A stretch of 64,000 nucleotides of DNA from Sphingobacterium micropteri (GCF_014692515.1 NZ_JACOIK010000009.1:124001-188000), one strand, 5' to 3'; shown: positions 25,599-35,678, counted from the stretch's first letter. Notes: generated from the sequence alone by a model not told the origin. Numbers and translations: made by a program.

Positions 25599-27356
25599 TT
25601 GGCTGTATCTATTAATTTTTCAGATCGCTTTCACAAAGAAACGCAGAAAATGCAGAGTCTGATGCAAAGCTATCCGGGCATGGAGATGGGTCATCATTTG
25701 AATGACCATCTCCAGCTTCTGGAAGCACAGGCATCACCTCATGCAGAATACCCCATCGAAGTTCTTTTGCTCGATATGCCGAAGGAAGAACAGCTCTTTC
25801 GGCTATTGGACTTTCTACAGATCACGCCCGAGGAGGGCAAGAACCTCCCGTTGCAGCTCAATGATGCAGCACATCGTTACCAGTGCCACCATATTATCCG
25901 CAGCGGCACGGCAACCTATCGCATCACGCTCTACAACTCGGCACATATCCCGGTACGGAGCACCTCCAACCTGGCGCCTTGCTTCAAACTGGTCTGCTGG
26001 TTTGCCTCCGAGCCGCCTACCGAAGACGAAATCGAACCGATCCTTCTCCGTTTGGATGCCGAAAGCGGTATCGTTTTCTTCCTCAACTATGCCGCGGTCA
26101 ATTTCATGGATGGTGCACCGCAACTGCGCATGCACGCTCTTCCGCCCGATCAGTTGCCCGAAAACCTAACGGTACTGCTGGAATCCGATGCCCTCAAAAA
26201 GATCCTGCCCCTTGCGCACGCCTCACGCTTGCTACAAGGACTGGAAAAAGTGTCGGCGTCTTTCTCCCAGTATATCGCACAGCAAGAAAAAGACATCAAG
26301 ACGAAGAAGTTCCAGAATCAGCAGGAGAAACACAGCTTCGAGCAGGAAGGCAAGCTCAACCTACAAGATCTGTACAAACAGCTGAAGGGCGGGCTACAAC
26401 GTGACTTCTCCGAGTGCGAGCGCGGCATACAGGATCGCCTCGTCCGGCTAGGCCAACGCCACAGCCCCAATTCTCTGATGGCACAGATAGAAAACCGCAT
26501 CCAGCAGGTAGATCATCTCCAGGAGGAGAATTTTGCCGGCAACATCCGCATGACCCTGCCCGCCGGCACACAGGATACCTTGGTGCGCACGGTCTTTCAA
26601 GGACTGCGCATGCAGATCGATCAGGATATCTTTGCCTTCAAGGAATTCATCAAACAGGAATGTGGCGATCTGGATAAAAAAATGACCGAACACCATTTGG
26701 CATTTTCCTACTCCCCACAGCTACAGATCAACCTGTCGCGCATCGAAGCCAATATTGCCGAGTACGTACAGTTTACGCAGAAGTATGAGACGGAGAAGAA
26801 ACAGCTGCATTTTGGCGACTATCTTCGTGCTGCACTAGGCCCCATTATGGCTGTAGGGGGCTTATTTATGGTAATGAGCCTGTTGGGCATTCCACTTAGA
26901 GCCATCATTTCCGGAACCAATAAATTCATCACCGTTCCGATCATCTTGGGTATCTGTGGTTACAGTCTATACCAGTTTACCAGGCACAATAAAGCCCGGA
27001 ACATACACGAATACGACGCCGAGCTGAACCGTATGCGCGAAAATTTGCTCACCGAGACCAGAGGCATGATCCGCAAGGTAACGGACGAATGGCAACGGGA
27101 GATCATCGGAGCCTTGCGCGAGGAGCTCAACCAGATGGTCAATACCCTCGAAAACCTTTTTGCCCATGCGGCCGCGGAGCACAAAGAAAATATACAGCGT
27201 GCGCAGCGATCTGTACAGCGCCGGGAAAATGCCTTAGGCCAGCGAGAGAGCACCCACCTGAGTGTCTTGAAAAACAAAGAAAACTACGATCGCTTACTCG
27301 CCCAACTTAGCGGGGAGCTGATGAACCAGTACCAACAACAGCTACAGCAACTATGA
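25599..27356 (+). CDS. Two-TM protein with flanking coiled coils, Hsp70 operon
   Basis: 585 aa. Residues about 1-190 are a globular, mixed alpha/beta domain of unknown type (HHIIRSGTATYRITLYNSAHIPV, FKLVCWFAS, IVFFLNYAAVNFMD). Helical coiled coil follows to about 405. Two adjacent membrane helices lie at about 413-433 and 443-460 (PIMAVGGLFMVMSLLGIP, ITVPIILGICGYSLYQF), then a C-terminal coiled coil to the end. The helical-hairpin topology recalls the stalk and paddle of bacterial dynamin-like proteins, but no GTPase motifs exist. The start is uncertain: TTG at 25599 or ATG at 25650. It overlaps the Hsp70 ATG by 4 bases. Confidence 0.7.
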   Translation: MAVSINFSDRFHKETQKMQSLMQSYPGMEMGHHLNDHLQLLEAQASPHAEYPIEVLLLDMPKEEQLFRLLDFLQITPEEGKNLPLQLNDAAHRYQCHHIIRSGTATYRITLYNSAHIPVRSTSNLAPCFKLVCWFASEPPTEDEIEPILLRLDAESGIVFFLNYAAVNFMDGAPQLRMHALPPDQLPENLTVLLESDALKKILPLAHASRLLQGLEKVSASFSQYIAQQEKDIKTKKFQNQQEKHSFEQEGKLNLQDLYKQLKGGLQRDFSECERGIQDRLVRLGQRHSPNSLMAQIENRIQQVDHLQEENFAGNIRMTLPAGTQDTLVRTVFQGLRMQIDQDIFAFKEFIKQECGDLDKKMTEHHLAFSYSPQLQINLSRIEANIAEYVQFTQKYETEKKQLHFGDYLRAALGPIMAVGGLFMVMSLLGIPLRAIISGTNKFITVPIILGICGYSLYQFTRHNKARNIHEYDAELNRMRENLLTETRGMIRKVTDEWQREIIGALREELNQMVNTLENLFAHAAAEHKENIQRAQRSVQRRENALGQRESTHLSVLKNKENYDRLLAQLSGELMNQYQQQLQQL

Positions 27357-28882
27357 TTATCGGAATAGATTTAGGAACGACTTACTCGCTGGGTGCGACG
27401 CTCAACGTAGATCACCAGCCCATATTATTGCCGGACAATACGGACAAGAACGGGCTATATACGCCCAGCGTGCTGCACATCAACGGCAACAACGCCTTTG
27501 TAGGGCAGTCTGTGATGCACATGCTGGAACAAAATCCCGACCTGAGCGTAATCCGTTTTTTCAAGCGAAGCCTCGGTGAGAACAAGCCCTTGCACATGGA
27601 TGGACAGGGCGACGTGTGGTATGCCGAAAGCGTGGCTGCCCTTGTACTCAAAAAAATCAAGTACGATGCCGAGATCTACGCCTCCAACACGGTAGAAGGT
27701 GCCGTGATCACCATCCCTGCCCATTTTAGCGATGCCCAGCGCAAATCGGTGCTACACGCTGCAAAAATGATCGACCTGTCCGTGCTCGGACTGGTGGAGG
27801 AACCCGTAGCGGCTGCCATGCACTACGGCATCAGCAACAAAGCCTCCGACCAGAATATCCTGGTCTACGACCTTGGTGGCGGTACCTTTGATGCTACCGT
27901 GCTCAGCATGAGCGACCGCGCATTCAAAGTACTCAGCAAAGACGGACTGACCGACCTCGGGGGAAAGGAATTTGATGAAGCCATTGCCGGTATTGTGTAC
28001 CAACAGTTTGAAAAATCATTGGGAAGGCCGGTCGAGTTTTCCGGACGCAAGGCACAGCAGCTCCGCGTTTTCTCCGAGGAGGTCAAGATCGAGCTGTCCA
28101 GTCCGGGCACACAATACGTCAGCAGGATGTGCCTATTGGGTGATGACAACATCGAGGTGTTTATCTCCCGTAAGGAATTTGAGCGTGCCATCACCTCCCA
28201 CGTGGAGCGTACCCTCAAGATCCTGCGCCGATGTATTGCCTCGGCCAACTTGCAGGAAGAAGACATCGATGTGCTGCTCTTGGTGGGCGGTTCCTCCATG
28301 GTGCCTTTTATCCAGCAGCATATCAAGGCCACCATGCCGAAGCTGGCCGACAAAATCCGCTTCCAAGACCCGATGAAGGCCGTCGTATACGGTGCAGCTA
28401 TCTACGCCCGGATGCTCTCGGGCAAAGATCAGCCCGGCAATAACATGGATATTCCATCCGAGCTCAAAGGCGTAACGGGATACAACCTGGCGGTACGCGC
28501 CATCGACTCAGAAAGCGGGCGCACCATTCTGGATATCATCATTCCGAAAAACCGGCCGATCCCGCTCAAAGTGAAAAAGACCTATTACACCGGCCCCAAC
28601 AACGATGGCAAAATGCGCATCGAGCTGGTGCAGTTTATCGAAGACAACGACGTGAAAACAATGGGGATACTCAACGTAGGGCCATTACCGACCCACGAAG
28701 CCAACTACCCCATCGAGATCACCCTCGAATATACAGAAGACAGCGTGGTGGTGCTTCAGGCCTACGACCCGAAAACCGGCCGCGAACTGGAGAAAACGTT
28801 CGGCAAGGAAGGCATGGGCGCCAATTACCTCGCCACACAGAAAAAACTGGTACAGAAAGCGTTTATTAACAATGTGATATAA
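27353..28882 (+). CDS. Hsp70 (DnaK-like) chaperone lacking the lid
   Basis: 509 aa. Nucleotide-binding motifs are intact: phosphate-1 IGIDLGTTYSLGA (residues 3-15), Lys71 in RFFKRSLG at the DnaK Lys70 position, phosphate-2 ILVYDLGGGTFDATVL (169-184) and adenosine motif LLLVGGSSMVPF (308-319). The substrate-binding beta domain follows (about 385-490). The protein stops where the alpha-helical lid would begin, so it is about 130 residues shorter than DnaK. There is no EEVD-like tail. It is the last gene of the four-gene operon and lies directly before the array of J-like genes. No grpE is in the window. Confidence 0.93.
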   Translation: MIIGIDLGTTYSLGATLNVDHQPILLPDNTDKNGLYTPSVLHINGNNAFVGQSVMHMLEQNPDLSVIRFFKRSLGENKPLHMDGQGDVWYAESVAALVLKKIKYDAEIYASNTVEGAVITIPAHFSDAQRKSVLHAAKMIDLSVLGLVEEPVAAAMHYGISNKASDQNILVYDLGGGTFDATVLSMSDRAFKVLSKDGLTDLGGKEFDEAIAGIVYQQFEKSLGRPVEFSGRKAQQLRVFSEEVKIELSSPGTQYVSRMCLLGDDNIEVFISRKEFERAITSHVERTLKILRRCIASANLQEEDIDVLLLVGGSSMVPFIQQHIKATMPKLADKIRFQDPMKAVVYGAAIYARMLSGKDQPGNNMDIPSELKGVTGYNLAVRAIDSESGRTILDIIIPKNRPIPLKVKKTYYTGPNNDGKMRIELVQFIEDNDVKTMGILNVGPLPTHEANYPIEITLEYTEDSVVVLQAYDPKTGRELEKTFGKEGMGANYLATQKKLVQKAFINNVI

Positions 28883-29168
28883 TGGTTAATTGTCAATGGT
28901 TAATTGTTGATGGTTAATTGTCAATGGTTAATGGTTAATTGTTGATGGTTAATGTAGGGGTCGATTGCATCGACCCTCTTAAACACATCGGCGCATAGGA
29001 AGGGATTGAATGACAAAAGGAAAGAGATGCTCCTACGAAGAATAACAAACTATACAGAAACGAACCCCGAAGGGCTCAACGAAGTTAATAACGAAAAAAT
29101 AACAAACTATACAGGCACTGATTACTGACTACTGATCACTGACAACTGACAACTGACAACTGACTACT
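28883..29168. repeat. Spacer of heptanucleotide repeats and dispersed intergenic words
   Basis: 28883-28955 is built of GGTTAAT/TGTCAAT/TGTTGAT heptamers. GGGTCGATTGCATCGACCC (28958-28976) is an 8-bp hairpin that recurs in later spacers. AATAACAAACTATACAG occurs twice, GAACCCCGAAGGGCTCAACG once, and 29105-29168 is ACTGACA/ACTGATC heptamers running into the next ATG. No gene is seen. Confidence 0.75.
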
Positions 29169-31097
29169 ATGACCAAAGAACAAGCATACGAAAAACTCGA
29201 ACTGCCCATAGGCACCGACCTGCAGGTGGTACGGCAGAAATTCAACCAGATGCACAATGAATTTCTGATGCAGATCGACGGGGTTTCTTTCAATCCGGCC
29301 ATGAAGCAAAAGAAAGAGCAACAGCTTGAAGAGCTGAAAGAGGCTTATGCCGTACTGAACGAAAGCAAGGGTATGGATGATTCGGCTTCCTTACCGCATA
29401 CAGAAAGAACCTTTGACCACGGTGGAACCGAAACCCGGAGCAGCTCTTCAGAGCCAGAGCCAAGCAAGCCCAAGGGGCAACAGGCCCCTCCACCTCCCCC
29501 ACCGCCGCGTGAGGAAACATACCAACCAAGAGAGCAGGCGCCTCCGGTGTACAGCGCTCCTCCGGAAAAGAAAAAAAGCAATGCCGGATTGTTTGTGGGT
29601 ATTGCTGCAGGTGCTATCATCGTGTTGGCCGGCGCTTACTTCATGGCGAACCGCTCGGGAGATGCGGGTAATTTATCAGCTTCAGCAGACGGAAAGCTAG
29701 ATTCCATTGCTTGGGAATCCGCCTTGGCCGGAGGCAACGAAGCGGCGTATACCCATTACATCAAACAGCATCCGAACGGCATCTTTATGGACGCCGCGAT
29801 AGATTCGCTCACCAAGCTCAAAGGCGCAGATTATGCTACAACTGTAGTGGAACAGGCACAAGAGCAAGCGGCGGCTAACACGCCTACTACAGCCACTGCT
29901 CTGTCAGCCCAAAGTGCCGCACCTGTGCAAAGCACGTCTGCCGAAACCGTCACGCCTGTAGCAACCACCACCAAGAATGCCGATGCTTTTTATAAAGAGG
30001 CAGATGATCTTCATAATAAGAAACGGTATAAAGAGGCTTTCGCATTATATCGGCGAGCCGCAGATTTGGGTGATGCCCGTGCAAAATACGATTTGGGAAT
30101 GTATTACAAAAACGGTACTGGAGTGAGTGCAAACCAATCGACATCTAACAACTGGTTTAAACAAGCTTTACAAGAACTTCCTAATATGGCTAATCAAGGT
30201 GATATAATAGCTCAACTTTATCTTGGACATATCTACTATTTAGGATACGGTACTTCCCAAAAGCATACCGAAGCAGTGAAGTGGTACAAAAAAGCAGCCG
30301 ATCAGGGACAAAGGGCTGCTCAAAACAACCTTGGAAATATGTATAGATATGGTCAAGGTGGTGTCACCAAGGACGAATCCGAAGCTGTCAAATGGTATCT
30401 GAAAGCGGCTAATCAAGGCCTAGTAAATGCGCAAGACAATCTCGGAGATATGTATAGAGATGGTAAAGGTGTCGCTAAAAATGAAGCCGAAGCCGTCAAA
30501 TGGTACCGCAAAGCTGCCGCACAAGGAAATACAAGCGCACAAGCTAGTATGGGAAGGGCGTATCATTATGGACTAGGGGTTGATAAAGATTTTCAACAAG
30601 CAGAAAATTTTTATACGCAAGCAGCTAAAAGTGGTAATAATTGGGCATGTGAACGTCTGACTGATTTGGGCTATGATATCGAAAAAGAAACAAAAGACTA
30701 TTGCAGAGCAAAAGAACTTTATCAAAAAGGAATCGATTTAGGACAGGATGGATATGCGTACTATAGGCTCGGAACCCTCCATTATTTTGCCGGTAGATGT
30801 GGCGGCGGCGGCTACGCAGAAGCAAAAAGATTATGGCTAATCGCCTTTGATAAAAAAGAGAGATCTGCTGCCGCTAATTTGGGTTTTATGTATTATGGCG
30901 GCTTTGGTGTCGATATCGATTATATACAAGCCGAAAAGTATCTATTAAAATCTCTTGAATTTGGTCTGAAGGACGGTTTCCCGGAATATCGATTAGGCCA
31001 GATTTACCAAAAAGGTGGTCATGGTGTTACACAAGACACCGAAAAAGCAAATGAATATTTTGCTATAGCGAAGAAGAAAGGGTACACAGGGTCTTAA
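29169..31097 (+). CDS. J-like / TM / SEL1-repeat protein
   Basis: 642 aa. Residues 1-67 are the array's common J-like domain (MTKEQAYEKLELPIGTDL...QMHNEF...LEELKEAYAVLNES), with HNE in place of HPD. A Pro-rich cytosolic linker (QQAPPPPPPPREE) leads to KKKSNAGLFVGIAAGAIIVLAGAYFMA, one TM helix with positive residues on the N side, so the C-terminus should be periplasmic. After it comes the W..A....Y..YI...P.GIF module (about 180-215) and then about eight SEL1 repeats (for example AAQNNLGNMYRYGQGGVTKDESEAVKWYLKAANQG). SEL1 repeats bind partner proteins. The ligand is unknown. Confidence 0.85.
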   Translation: MTKEQAYEKLELPIGTDLQVVRQKFNQMHNEFLMQIDGVSFNPAMKQKKEQQLEELKEAYAVLNESKGMDDSASLPHTERTFDHGGTETRSSSSEPEPSKPKGQQAPPPPPPPREETYQPREQAPPVYSAPPEKKKSNAGLFVGIAAGAIIVLAGAYFMANRSGDAGNLSASADGKLDSIAWESALAGGNEAAYTHYIKQHPNGIFMDAAIDSLTKLKGADYATTVVEQAQEQAAANTPTTATALSAQSAAPVQSTSAETVTPVATTTKNADAFYKEADDLHNKKRYKEAFALYRRAADLGDARAKYDLGMYYKNGTGVSANQSTSNNWFKQALQELPNMANQGDIIAQLYLGHIYYLGYGTSQKHTEAVKWYKKAADQGQRAAQNNLGNMYRYGQGGVTKDESEAVKWYLKAANQGLVNAQDNLGDMYRDGKGVAKNEAEAVKWYRKAAAQGNTSAQASMGRAYHYGLGVDKDFQQAENFYTQAAKSGNNWACERLTDLGYDIEKETKDYCRAKELYQKGIDLGQDGYAYYRLGTLHYFAGRCGGGGYAEAKRLWLIAFDKKERSAAANLGFMYYGGFGVDIDYIQAEKYLLKSLEFGLKDGFPEYRLGQIYQKGGHGVTQDTEKANEYFAIAKKKGYTGS

Positions 31098-31167
31098 ACA
31101 AAAAGAAATTAGAGTATAGGTGTGTTGGACACGCCTATACAAATCACGAACAAGCAATCACAAGGGA

Positions 31168-32625
31168 ATGACAAAAGAACAAGCATACGAAAAACTCGAA
31201 CTACCGGTAGGCACCGACCTGCAGGTGGTACGGCAGAAATTCAACCAGATGCACAACGAATTTCTGATGCAGATCGATGGGGTTTCTTTCAACCCGGCCA
31301 TGAAGCAGCGGAAGGAGCAGCAGCTGGAGGAGTTGAAAGAAGCCTATAAACTCCTAAACGAAAGCGATTCCATTGACGATTCCGCTTCACGGCCGTACAC
31401 CGGAAAAACCTTTGACCACGGTGGAACCGAAACCCGGAGCAGCTCTTCAGAGCCAAGCAAGCCCAAGGGGCAACAGGCCCCTCCACCTCCCCCACCGCCG
31501 CGTGAGGAAACATACCAACCAAGAGAACAGGCGCCTCCGGTGTACAGCGCTCCTCCGGAAAAGAAAAAAAGCAATGCCGGATTGTTTGTGGGTATTGCTG
31601 CAGGTGCTATCATCGTGTTGGCCGGCGCTTACTTCATGGCGAACCGATCAGATATTGGAAACCCATCAGCTTCTGAGACAAATAATACCGAAGCCTCTCG
31701 TGATTCTGCTACTTGGGAAACCGTGCTATTTGCTAATGACTCCACTACTTATCAGCATTATATAGACAATTTTCCCAACGGCATCTTTGCACAGGCTGCA
31801 AAGGATTCGATAGCACGGCTACAAACAGCGACAGTCGATGATACACCGATAGCCACGGCACCAAGTCAAGACAACGAAATAACCCAACAGTTTGCGGCAC
31901 AGCAGGAGCGAATCAAGCAGTTGGAGCAAGATAAAAAAGAGCAGGCAGAGGCACTAGCCCGACAACGAGAAGCACGAGAGCGACAAGAGGCGATCCGTAA
32001 CAAGCAGGAAACCACACCTAAAGTTGATGTCAATTGGGAAGCGAATTATGAGGAGGTCGGCCCCGTTTATGGGGATCGTCGTAAAGTAATAAAAAATGGA
32101 AAACAAGGATATGTATCTCTTGATGGCCAAGTCATTATACCACCCATTTACGACGGATTCTTCAATTCATCTTCACATGTAAATCGTCTACCAGCCAAGA
32201 AAGGAGAGCTAGCGGGGCTTATCGACACAAAGACCGGAAAAGAATTGACCCCTTTTATTTACGACCATATACAGGTTTTTAATGAAGGACTCGCAACATT
32301 TAGGTTGCCCACCAGTAGTGGAGGTGGAACTGGTTATATGGATATCAATGGTAACGAAGTGATTCCTGCGGTATATTCTAACGCCTGGAGTTTTTATGAC
32401 GGGCTTGCTATTGTTGATAAAGGCCGAAGATATGGCGTCATCAATAAAAATCAAAACGAAATAATCCCTTTCGGAAAATATACGATTATTCATAACCTAC
32501 ATGGTGGACGTTTAAATAATACTATTCCAAATCGCTTTAAAGCACTAACAAAAGACGGAAACTGGATATTGATCAACGAGAAAGATGAATTCTTGAAAAA
32601 TATTGACGTACACTATCAGGAATAG
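31168..32625 (+). CDS. J-like / TM / WG-repeat protein
   Basis: 485 aa. The first 150 residues and the TM helix are nearly identical to the 29169 protein, including the PPPPPP linker. The W..V....Y.HYIDNFPNGIF module follows, then a Gln/Arg-rich helix (ERIKQLEQDKKEQAEALARQREA). The C-terminus differs: degenerate WG-type beta repeats (GKQGYVSLDGQVIIPPIYDGFFN, GTGYMDINGNEVIPAVYSNAWSFYDGLAIV, RYGVINKNQNEIIPFGKY). ATG at 31168 is chosen because it aligns with MTKEQ of the paralogues; the frame runs 16 codons further upstream. A 12-bp hairpin (31115-31141) precedes it. Confidence 0.82.
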   Translation: MTKEQAYEKLELPVGTDLQVVRQKFNQMHNEFLMQIDGVSFNPAMKQRKEQQLEELKEAYKLLNESDSIDDSASRPYTGKTFDHGGTETRSSSSEPSKPKGQQAPPPPPPPREETYQPREQAPPVYSAPPEKKKSNAGLFVGIAAGAIIVLAGAYFMANRSDIGNPSASETNNTEASRDSATWETVLFANDSTTYQHYIDNFPNGIFAQAAKDSIARLQTATVDDTPIATAPSQDNEITQQFAAQQERIKQLEQDKKEQAEALARQREARERQEAIRNKQETTPKVDVNWEANYEEVGPVYGDRRKVIKNGKQGYVSLDGQVIIPPIYDGFFNSSSHVNRLPAKKGELAGLIDTKTGKELTPFIYDHIQVFNEGLATFRLPTSSGGGTGYMDINGNEVIPAVYSNAWSFYDGLAIVDKGRRYGVINKNQNEIIPFGKYTIIHNLHGGRLNNTIPNRFKALTKDGNWILINEKDEFLKNIDVHYQE

Positions 32626-32659
32626 CTGTCTACATTTCCAGTCCAAAATATCTAAAAGT

Positions 32660-33205
32660 ATGAAAACACCGTTCCTCATTCTCCTCCAAACCCTATGGCT
32701 AATCTTTGCGCTTGCCGGCACCCCGGTACCGACGACCATGCAGATTATCCCTGATACAGCAAAAAAAGCAAAGCAATACTTCTTTGTTGACCTGACCGAC
32801 GAAGTGAAAACAACAAAGGATACCTTGCGGAAAGCAGACGAAAAATTGCTGAAAGAAGCTTTTGAAAAGTATTTTGCGAAAGATGAAAGCACGATACACA
32901 CACAAGTCAATATCAGTCCTTGCCAAACGACAATCATCGAGACATACAGCTATTACGGCAATCCGCATATCCGCTTATGGACATTCTATACCGATTTATT
33001 CACCATCGGCCCCGGACTAAATGGCAAAATCCGAATCGACATATATCGCGGTACCGTATATGACAGCCGTATAAAAAGCATATCCAAATTTGGGGAAATC
33101 GATCTGACAGGAATCCCGGGGAATACCATGGAATATCGGGATAGATTAGAAAGAGCTTGGTACCGATATAAAGAACATTGTAACGAACCGCCGGAAGCAT
33201 ATTAA
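32660..33205 (+). CDS. Secreted protein of unknown function
   Basis: 181 aa. Signal peptide KTPFLILLQTLWLIFALAGTPVP. The mature part has a helical start (DTAKKAKQYFFVDLTDEVKTTKDTLRKADEKLLKEAFEKYF) and a beta-rich end with TYSYYGNPHIRLWTFYTDLF. There are two Cys, in SPCQTT and EHCNEP. No family was recognised. The ATG at 32660 starts the signal peptide; the open frame is longer. It sits 34 bases after a J-like gene and 42 before an OmpA-like gene, so the three may be co-transcribed. Confidence 0.6.
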   Translation: MKTPFLILLQTLWLIFALAGTPVPTTMQIIPDTAKKAKQYFFVDLTDEVKTTKDTLRKADEKLLKEAFEKYFAKDESTIHTQVNISPCQTTIIETYSYYGNPHIRLWTFYTDLFTIGPGLNGKIRIDIYRGTVYDSRIKSISKFGEIDLTGIPGNTMEYRDRLERAWYRYKEHCNEPPEAY

Positions 33206-33247
33206 GCCCTATATAGACTTTTATTATTCAATAAAAACAAAAAGAGG

Positions 33248-34147
33248 ATGAAAAGCAAAACATACAAATCAACAAGAAAATCCTTCACGCTATGCAGTTA
33301 TCTGCTATTTGCCGTATTGTTTTTCAGTAGCACGGTTGTCACAAAAAGCAGTCCTTCGTCCCGCCCGCATGGAAGCACGGCAGCGGAAAACTTACCGGAA
33401 CCCGATCCGAGGCTACAGGAACTCCGCGAAAAGCTAAACCATTTTGCCGAGGGCGTTCGCTTTCAATACGACAGTACTGTCCTGCCTACAAAATCTATCC
33501 TTGCCTTAGACAGTATACTGCGCCTGATGAACGAACAGCCAGAAGCGTATCAATACCTGATCCGCGTACACAGTTACGAAGACGGGAAATCCGCGGACTA
33601 CATGCTGGAATATTCCAAAAGCCGCGCCACCGCTATCCGTAGATATTTGGCCATGCAAGGAATTTCATCCAAAGCCCTGCTTGGACAAGGCATGGGAAGC
33701 AGTGACTTAAAGTGTTTTGACCAGAAAGAACCGGATTGCTACCATCGAAATAACCGGCTGGAAATAGACCTCCGTAAATGGGATGACGAGGAAGGTTCCG
33801 GGGAACTCTCTTCAGAACTCACACTGCTTGCCTCACGCTTACGATTCAGCACACATGGCGCCCTGTTTCATGAGAACGATGCCATCATCAAAGAGATGGC
33901 AGATTATATGAAACAATCGAACAACAGCTACAATTTGATCGTTCATGCCTACGATCCTATCGCTCCCGAGTATTTTAATGTCGCTTTATGCGAGACCAAA
34001 GGCGAAACTTTAGAGTATTTTTTACAGTTGAATGATATTGCAGTAGAACGATTAAATGTCATCCCCAAAGGAAATGCGCAGTACCAATGGACAGGAAAGT
34101 ATACACAGTTTCTACTAGAAATTGAGGAGATAACAAACTATGATTAA
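33248..34147 (+). CDS. Exported OmpA-like protein with two OmpA-type domains
   Basis: 299 aa. N-terminal export helix (SFTLCSYLLFAVLFFSSTVVT). The first OmpA-like domain (about 55-178) has VRFQYDSTVLPTKSILALDSILRLM, YLIRVHSYEDGKSADYMLEYSKSRATAIRRYLAMQGIS and NNRLEIDL, the positions that grip peptidoglycan in OmpA. The second half (about 190-299) repeats the plan in weak form (LASRLRFSTHGALFHENDAIIKEMADYM). The last residues EITNYD are encoded by the cassette-boundary repeat AACAAACTATGATTAATGG, so the original end may have been replaced. Confidence 0.8.
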   Translation: MKSKTYKSTRKSFTLCSYLLFAVLFFSSTVVTKSSPSSRPHGSTAAENLPEPDPRLQELREKLNHFAEGVRFQYDSTVLPTKSILALDSILRLMNEQPEAYQYLIRVHSYEDGKSADYMLEYSKSRATAIRRYLAMQGISSKALLGQGMGSSDLKCFDQKEPDCYHRNNRLEIDLRKWDDEEGSGELSSELTLLASRLRFSTHGALFHENDAIIKEMADYMKQSNNSYNLIVHAYDPIAPEYFNVALCETKGETLEYFLQLNDIAVERLNVIPKGNAQYQWTGKYTQFLLEIEEITNYD

Positions 34148-34332
34148 TGGTTAATGATTAATGGTTAATGTAGGGGTCGATTGCATCGACCCTCTTAACC
34201 ACATCGGAAGGGAAAGGATTGAGAAACGAACAGATCCCTGCCTACCGGCAGGATGACAAAAGAAAAAGGAAAAATAACAAACGATACAGAAACGAACCCC
34301 GAAAGGTTCAACGAAGTTAATAACGAAAAAAA
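34148..34332. repeat. Cassette spacer with shared intergenic words
   Basis: GGTTAAT heptamers, GGGTCGATTGCATCGACCC (34174-34192), CACATCGGAAGGGAAAGGATTGAG, GCCTACCGGCAGG, AATAACAAACGATACAG and GAACCCCGAAAGGTTCAACG. The same words in the same order occur at 47840-48060. No gene is seen. Confidence 0.7.
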
Positions 34333-35678
34333 ATGAAAACAGTGTTTACTACTTTGCTATTATGTTGGTTAGCGGTGTCGCCGGCAGTAGCACAGAACCA
34401 AAATGATTTTACTGGCTTTTTGGAGGGCGCGGTAACAGCGGCCAAGCTGGGTGCCGAAAAGACCTTTCACACGCGGATTCGCTATTTCGCCACCGCCATC
34501 GAACGCAACAACATCACGCCGCAAAACCTCAACGAGGCCAACCAAGACCTCTATCGACAGGCTATGTATGAAGGAGCTATCCGGAAGTTTAACCTTTCCG
34601 AGCAGCAATATGAGCAACTGTTATCCTTTCTGGCCTACAAAATTGAAGACAATCCGCCGAATATGACGAGTATGGGCGTTTTATATCAATATGGCTACGG
34701 TGTAGAGCAGAATGATATTGAGGCTGTGAAGTGGTACAGAAAGGCTGCCGAAAGGGAGACGCATGGGGACAGGCCAATCTCAGCAACATGTATTTTGATG
34801 GACAAGGCGTAGAGCAAAGTGATACAGAGACCTTAAGATGGTGCCGAGAATCGGCAGATCAAGGGTTTGCCCGAGGCCAATATAGTCTTGGCTGGCTGTA
34901 CCATAACGGTCGTGGAGTTGGACAAGACTATGTCGAGGCTGTTAAATGGTATCGAAAAGCCGCTGAACAGGGATTGACGGAAGCAGAGAACAGCTTGGGC
35001 ACCATGTATTACAATGGCTTGGGTGTAGCACAAGACGATGTTGAAGCCGTAAAATGGTACAAAAAAGCCGCCGAATGGGGAAACGTACACGCACAACGTA
35101 ACTTGGGAGGGATGTACCGAAACGGTCGTGGAGTTGCACAAGACGATACCGAAGCCGCAAAATGGTATCTAAAAGCTGCCGAACAGGGGAACTCAGATGC
35201 ACAGAACAGTATAGGTTGGCAATACGCCACCGGTCGTGGAGTGGACAAAAGTCTATCGGAGGCTATCCACTGGTACACAAAAGCCATAAAGCAAAAAAAC
35301 GCGTATGCGATGTATAATGTAGCAGAGTTATATTTTGCCGGAGATGAGGGCTTTGATCAAGATTATAAAGAAGCAAAATCTTGGTATGAATTAGCAGCAC
35401 ACCATGACCACAATGGCGCTATGTATCGATTAGGCCAGATGTATGAAAACGGCAACGGGGTAGAGCAAGACCATACCGAAGCTGTTACATGGTACCAACA
35501 AGGAGCTTTGGCAGGAAACTCTGATGCACAAACCAGCTTAGGATACATGTATTATCACGGTTATGGAATAACCAAAGACGAAGCCGAAGCCATTAAATGG
35601 TTCAAAAAAGCGGCTGCCGAAGGCCACCAAACAGCCATCAACAACTTAAAAAACTTAGGGGTAACCGGGTATGATTAA
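34333..35678 (+). pseudogene. Frameshifted secreted SEL1-repeat gene
   Basis: Two overlapping frames make one protein: 34333-34812 encodes signal peptide KTVFTTLLLCWLAVSPAVAQ, a helical domain and the first SEL1 unit, and 34731-35678 continues with eight more SEL1 units. They join near 34753-34757, where GCCGAAAGGGAGAC needs one extra base to read A-A-E-x-G-D. The paralogue at 37487 is intact across this point. If restored, the product would be about 448 aa and periplasmic. A sequencing error or programmed shift at A-AAG-GGA is possible. It ends GYD, with the stop inside the TATGATTAATGG boundary repeat. Confidence 0.75.

Noticed and set aside
25599-27356. Bacterial dynamin GTPase
   Set aside because: No P-loop or other G motif is present; only the topology is similar.
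28958-28976. Intrinsic terminator between Hsp70 and the array
   Set aside because: The hairpin has no following T-run.
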